NCBI GenBank assembly: GCA_900316525.1
Contig: ONDF01000009.1
Location: 1 to 64,000 of the forward strand
Direction: 5' to 3'
DNA length: 64,000 nucleotides
DNA from: an uncultured Bacteroidales bacterium
GTDB taxonomy: Bacteria > Bacteroidota > Bacteroidia > Bacteroidales > UBA932
This document shows, in pieces, positions 62,361-64,000 of the stretch; position 1 is the stretch's first letter; each line of letters begins with the position of its first letter. Below the pieces are notes generated by a model. It was given only the letters and a program-made list of their open reading frames with translations. It was not told where the DNA came from and ran no database searches. The position numbers were made by a program, and so were the translations under genes.

Positions 62361-62960
62361 ATGGCAAAGAACCTGAAAGACAGCGCACTGGTGGTCGTGG
62401 ACATGCTCTACGACTTCATTGACGGGAGTATGGCGTGCCAGGGGGCCGATGGGGCCATCGAGGGCACGCTGAAGGCCATCGACAAGCTCACGGACGGGAC
62501 GAAAGCCGACGACACGGGCGTCGTCTCCACCTACCCGATCCTCTTCATCCGGGACCATCATCCCGCGGACCACTGCTCGTTCGCCGAGCAGGGCGGTCCC
62601 TGGCCGCCGCACTGCGTCCAGGGCACCCACGGGGCCGATGTCCACGAGTCCCTCCTCCCCTACGTGAAGGAGGACCTGACCTTCTTCAAGGGCGAGGACC
62701 CGACCAAGGAGCAGTACAGCGGCTTCGAGGGCGTGAATGCCGCCGGGCAGAGCCTCGCCGAGGTCCTGAAGCTCCTGGACATCAAGAACGTCCTCGTGTG
62801 CGGCATCGCCACGGAATACTGCGTCCGCAACACCGCGGAGGACCTCCTGAAGGACGGTTTCGCGGTCTATGTCCTGAAAGATGCCCTCGCCTGGGTCGAT
62901 GCCGACGGCCATGTGGAGGCGCTGAAGGCGATGGAGAGCGAAGGGATTCATCTAATCTAG
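62361..62960 (+). CDS. pncA: Nicotinamidase (isochorismatase-family hydrolase)
   Basis: 199 residues. Cys-hydrolase features: LVVVDMLYDFIDGSM with the catalytic Asp, metal ligands in FIRDHHPADHCSF (an Asp-His pair), WPPHCVQGTHGADV, and the nucleophile Cys in VLVCGIATEYCVRNTA. Converts nicotinamide to nicotinate for PncB, whose gene is 2 bp upstream. Its stop is directly followed by a palindromic repeat. Confidence 0.93.
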   Translation: MAKNLKDSALVVVDMLYDFIDGSMACQGADGAIEGTLKAIDKLTDGTKADDTGVVSTYPILFIRDHHPADHCSFAEQGGPWPPHCVQGTHGADVHESLLPYVKEDLTFFKGEDPTKEQYSGFEGVNAAGQSLAEVLKLLDIKNVLVCGIATEYCVRNTAEDLLKDGFAVYVLKDALAWVDADGHVEALKAMESEGIHLI

Positions 62961-63009
62961 AGATTCCCGGTCAAGCCGGGAATGACGAAAAAGTAAGCCG
63001 GGAATGACG
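62961..63009. repeat. Palindromic repeat between pncA and the helicase gene
   Basis: AGATTCCCGGTCAAGCCGGG then AATGACG (62961-62987), and a half copy AAGCCGGGAATGACG (62995-63009). It fills the space between pncA and the next start codon. Inverted match to 54701-54727. Confidence 0.85.
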
Positions 63010-63011
63010 AC

Positions 63012-64000
63012 ATGACCGACATTTTCGAGGGACTGAACAGCCGCCAAAAGGAGGCCGTGACCACGACGGAGGGAAGGATCCGCGTCGTGGCGGGAGCCGG
63101 CACGGGGAAGACGAAGGCGTTGACGCACCGGTACGCATACCTGGTGAACGTGCTGGGCATCGACCCGGCGAACATCCTGTGCCTCACCTTCACGAACAAG
63201 GCGGCCGCGGAGATGCGCGCCCGCATCGCGGGGATGGTCCACAGCGGCGACTACAACGACTTCGTGTGCACCATCCACGGTTTCTGCGTCAAGTTCCTCC
63301 GGAAAGAGATCTACCGCCTGGGCTTCCCCAAGGGCTTCACCGTCCTGGACGAGGAGGATTGCAAGTCCATCGCGAAGCAGGCGATGGACGAGATGGGCCT
63401 CAAGCGCACCGAGAAGACGGTCAAGCAGTTCCTGGACATGGTCTCGGTCGACAAGGCCCTGAACGGCTACATCCCGGCCTTCATGCTCCCGGGGGCGAAG
63501 ATCACCGACGAGATGCGGAAGGGCAACCGCCTCGCCGGCTACGTGAGCCGGCAGATGAAAAACTACGCCCTGGACTTCGACGACCTCATCAACGTCACGA
63601 AATACATCCTGGACCGCTTCCCGGAGGCCTGCGAATGGTGGCAGAACACGCTGAACTACATCATGGTGGACGAGGCGCAGGACTGCAACCTGGACGACTG
63701 GGACCTCGTGGAGCGGCTCGCGGCGAAGCACCGCAACCTCTTCATCGTGGGCGACCCGGACCAGGCCATCTACGAATGGCGCGGCGCGCGGCCGGACCTC
63801 TTCGTCCAGTTCGCGGCCGACCACACCGTCATCCTGGACGAGAACTACCGCTCCACCCCGAAGATCCTGGACATCGCCAACTCGGTCATCTCCCACAACA
63901 AGAACCGCATCCCGAAGGACCTCTTCACCCGCAAAGCCGAAGGCCGCGCGGTCATCCACTACCACGGCAAGTCCGAGAAGGAGGAGATGGACTGGATCAT
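63012..64000 (+). CDS. UvrD/Rep-family ATP-dependent DNA helicase, N-terminal part (cut by window edge)
   Basis: 329 codons run off the window end. ATG at 63012, 2 bp after the repeat, begins MTDIFEGLNSRQKEAVTTTE. Superfamily 1 helicase motifs: Walker A VVAGAGTGKTKALTHRYAYL, motif Ia LTFTNKAAAEMRARI, CTIHGFCVKFLR, Walker B IMVDEAQDCN, motif III FIVGDPDQAIYEWRGA and motif IV LDENYRSTPKILDIAN. It unwinds DNA in repair or replication restart. Gene name not assigned because the C-terminal half is unseen. Confidence 0.94.
   Translation, partial: MTDIFEGLNSRQKEAVTTTEGRIRVVAGAGTGKTKALTHRYAYLVNVLGIDPANILCLTFTNKAAAEMRARIAGMVHSGDYNDFVCTIHGFCVKFLRKEIYRLGFPKGFTVLDEEDCKSIAKQAMDEMGLKRTEKTVKQFLDMVSVDKALNGYIPAFMLPGAKITDEMRKGNRLAGYVSRQMKNYALDFDDLINVTKYILDRFPEACEWWQNTLNYIMVDEAQDCNLDDWDLVERLAAKHRNLFIVGDPDQAIYEWRGARPDLFVQFAADHTVILDENYRSTPKILDIANSVISHNKNRIPKDLFTRKAEGRAVIHYHGKSEKEEMDWI

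Overview
The window looks like a chromosomal segment of a GC-rich member of the Bacteroidales (phylum Bacteroidota). The support is: two SusC/SusD outer-membrane pairs, many SpII lipoproteins, the Bacteroidota-type promoter (TTTG or TTG, about 19-21 bp, then TAnnTTTG) upstream of many genes, an lpxD-lpxC-lpxA lipid A cluster, an AmgK-RapZ type fusion and a BT_3928-type DoxX/MauE protein. A gut or rumen lineage is an inference from the carbohydrate genes; no rRNA or tRNA is present to place it more precisely.

Layout. 1-10.3 kb: a polysaccharide utilisation region (SusC 3' end, SusD, a GH54 arabinofuranosidase with unusual C-terminal domains, GH43, GH29, a DUF4380-like protein), with an HD phosphohydrolase and a truncated glutathione peroxidase between. 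10.3-24.7 kb: mostly housekeeping (lipid kinase, FadL-like porin, a very low-complexity lipoprotein, proS, DUF3078 protein, tilS, sulfatase, lpxD/lpxC/lpxA, WbqC-like protein, and a tightly coupled minus-strand operon ending in a sugar O-acetyltransferase). 24.8-31.2 kb: an AT-richer accessory island with a PLD-family nuclease-like protein, a frameshifted GIY-YIG gene bracketed by related repeats, a small membrane protein, a restriction-modification-like pair (unrecognised ORF plus TaqI-like N6-adenine methyltransferase), a candidate sRNA, a small basic protein with its own terminator, and a repeat-dense spacer. 31.3-36.9 kb: MATE transporter, three short unknown genes, and an AmmeMemoRadiSam operon. 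36.9-45.5 kb: a second SusC/SusD pair, a LytS/LytTR-type two-component system and a PhoA-type alkaline phosphatase, all flanked by a 133-bp direct repeat (131/133 identical) derived from the 5' end of the AmmeMemoRadiSam gene. 45.5-64 kb: rimP-nusA-infB, CotH-like lipoprotein, BT_3928-like protein/tmk, folP, FtsB-like protein, nucleotidyltransferases, CPBP protease, a murU-like gene with an amgK-rapZ fusion, a phytase-esterase-like protein, the pncB-pncA NAD salvage pair, and the start of a UvrD-family helicase.

Most striking observations: (1) the 133-bp duplication that brackets about 8.5 kb and appears to have separated the AmmeMemoRadiSam gene from its native -33 box; (2) a roughly 160-bp palindromic element sitting in frame inside the amgK-rapZ fusion; (3) an lpxC gene without the usual fused fabZ; (4) -7 boxes exactly 4 nt before the ATG of lpxC, the sensor kinase and folP, suggesting leaderless mRNAs; (5) the repeat-bracketed accessory island. 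All functions are read from the sequence alone; no database search was possible.
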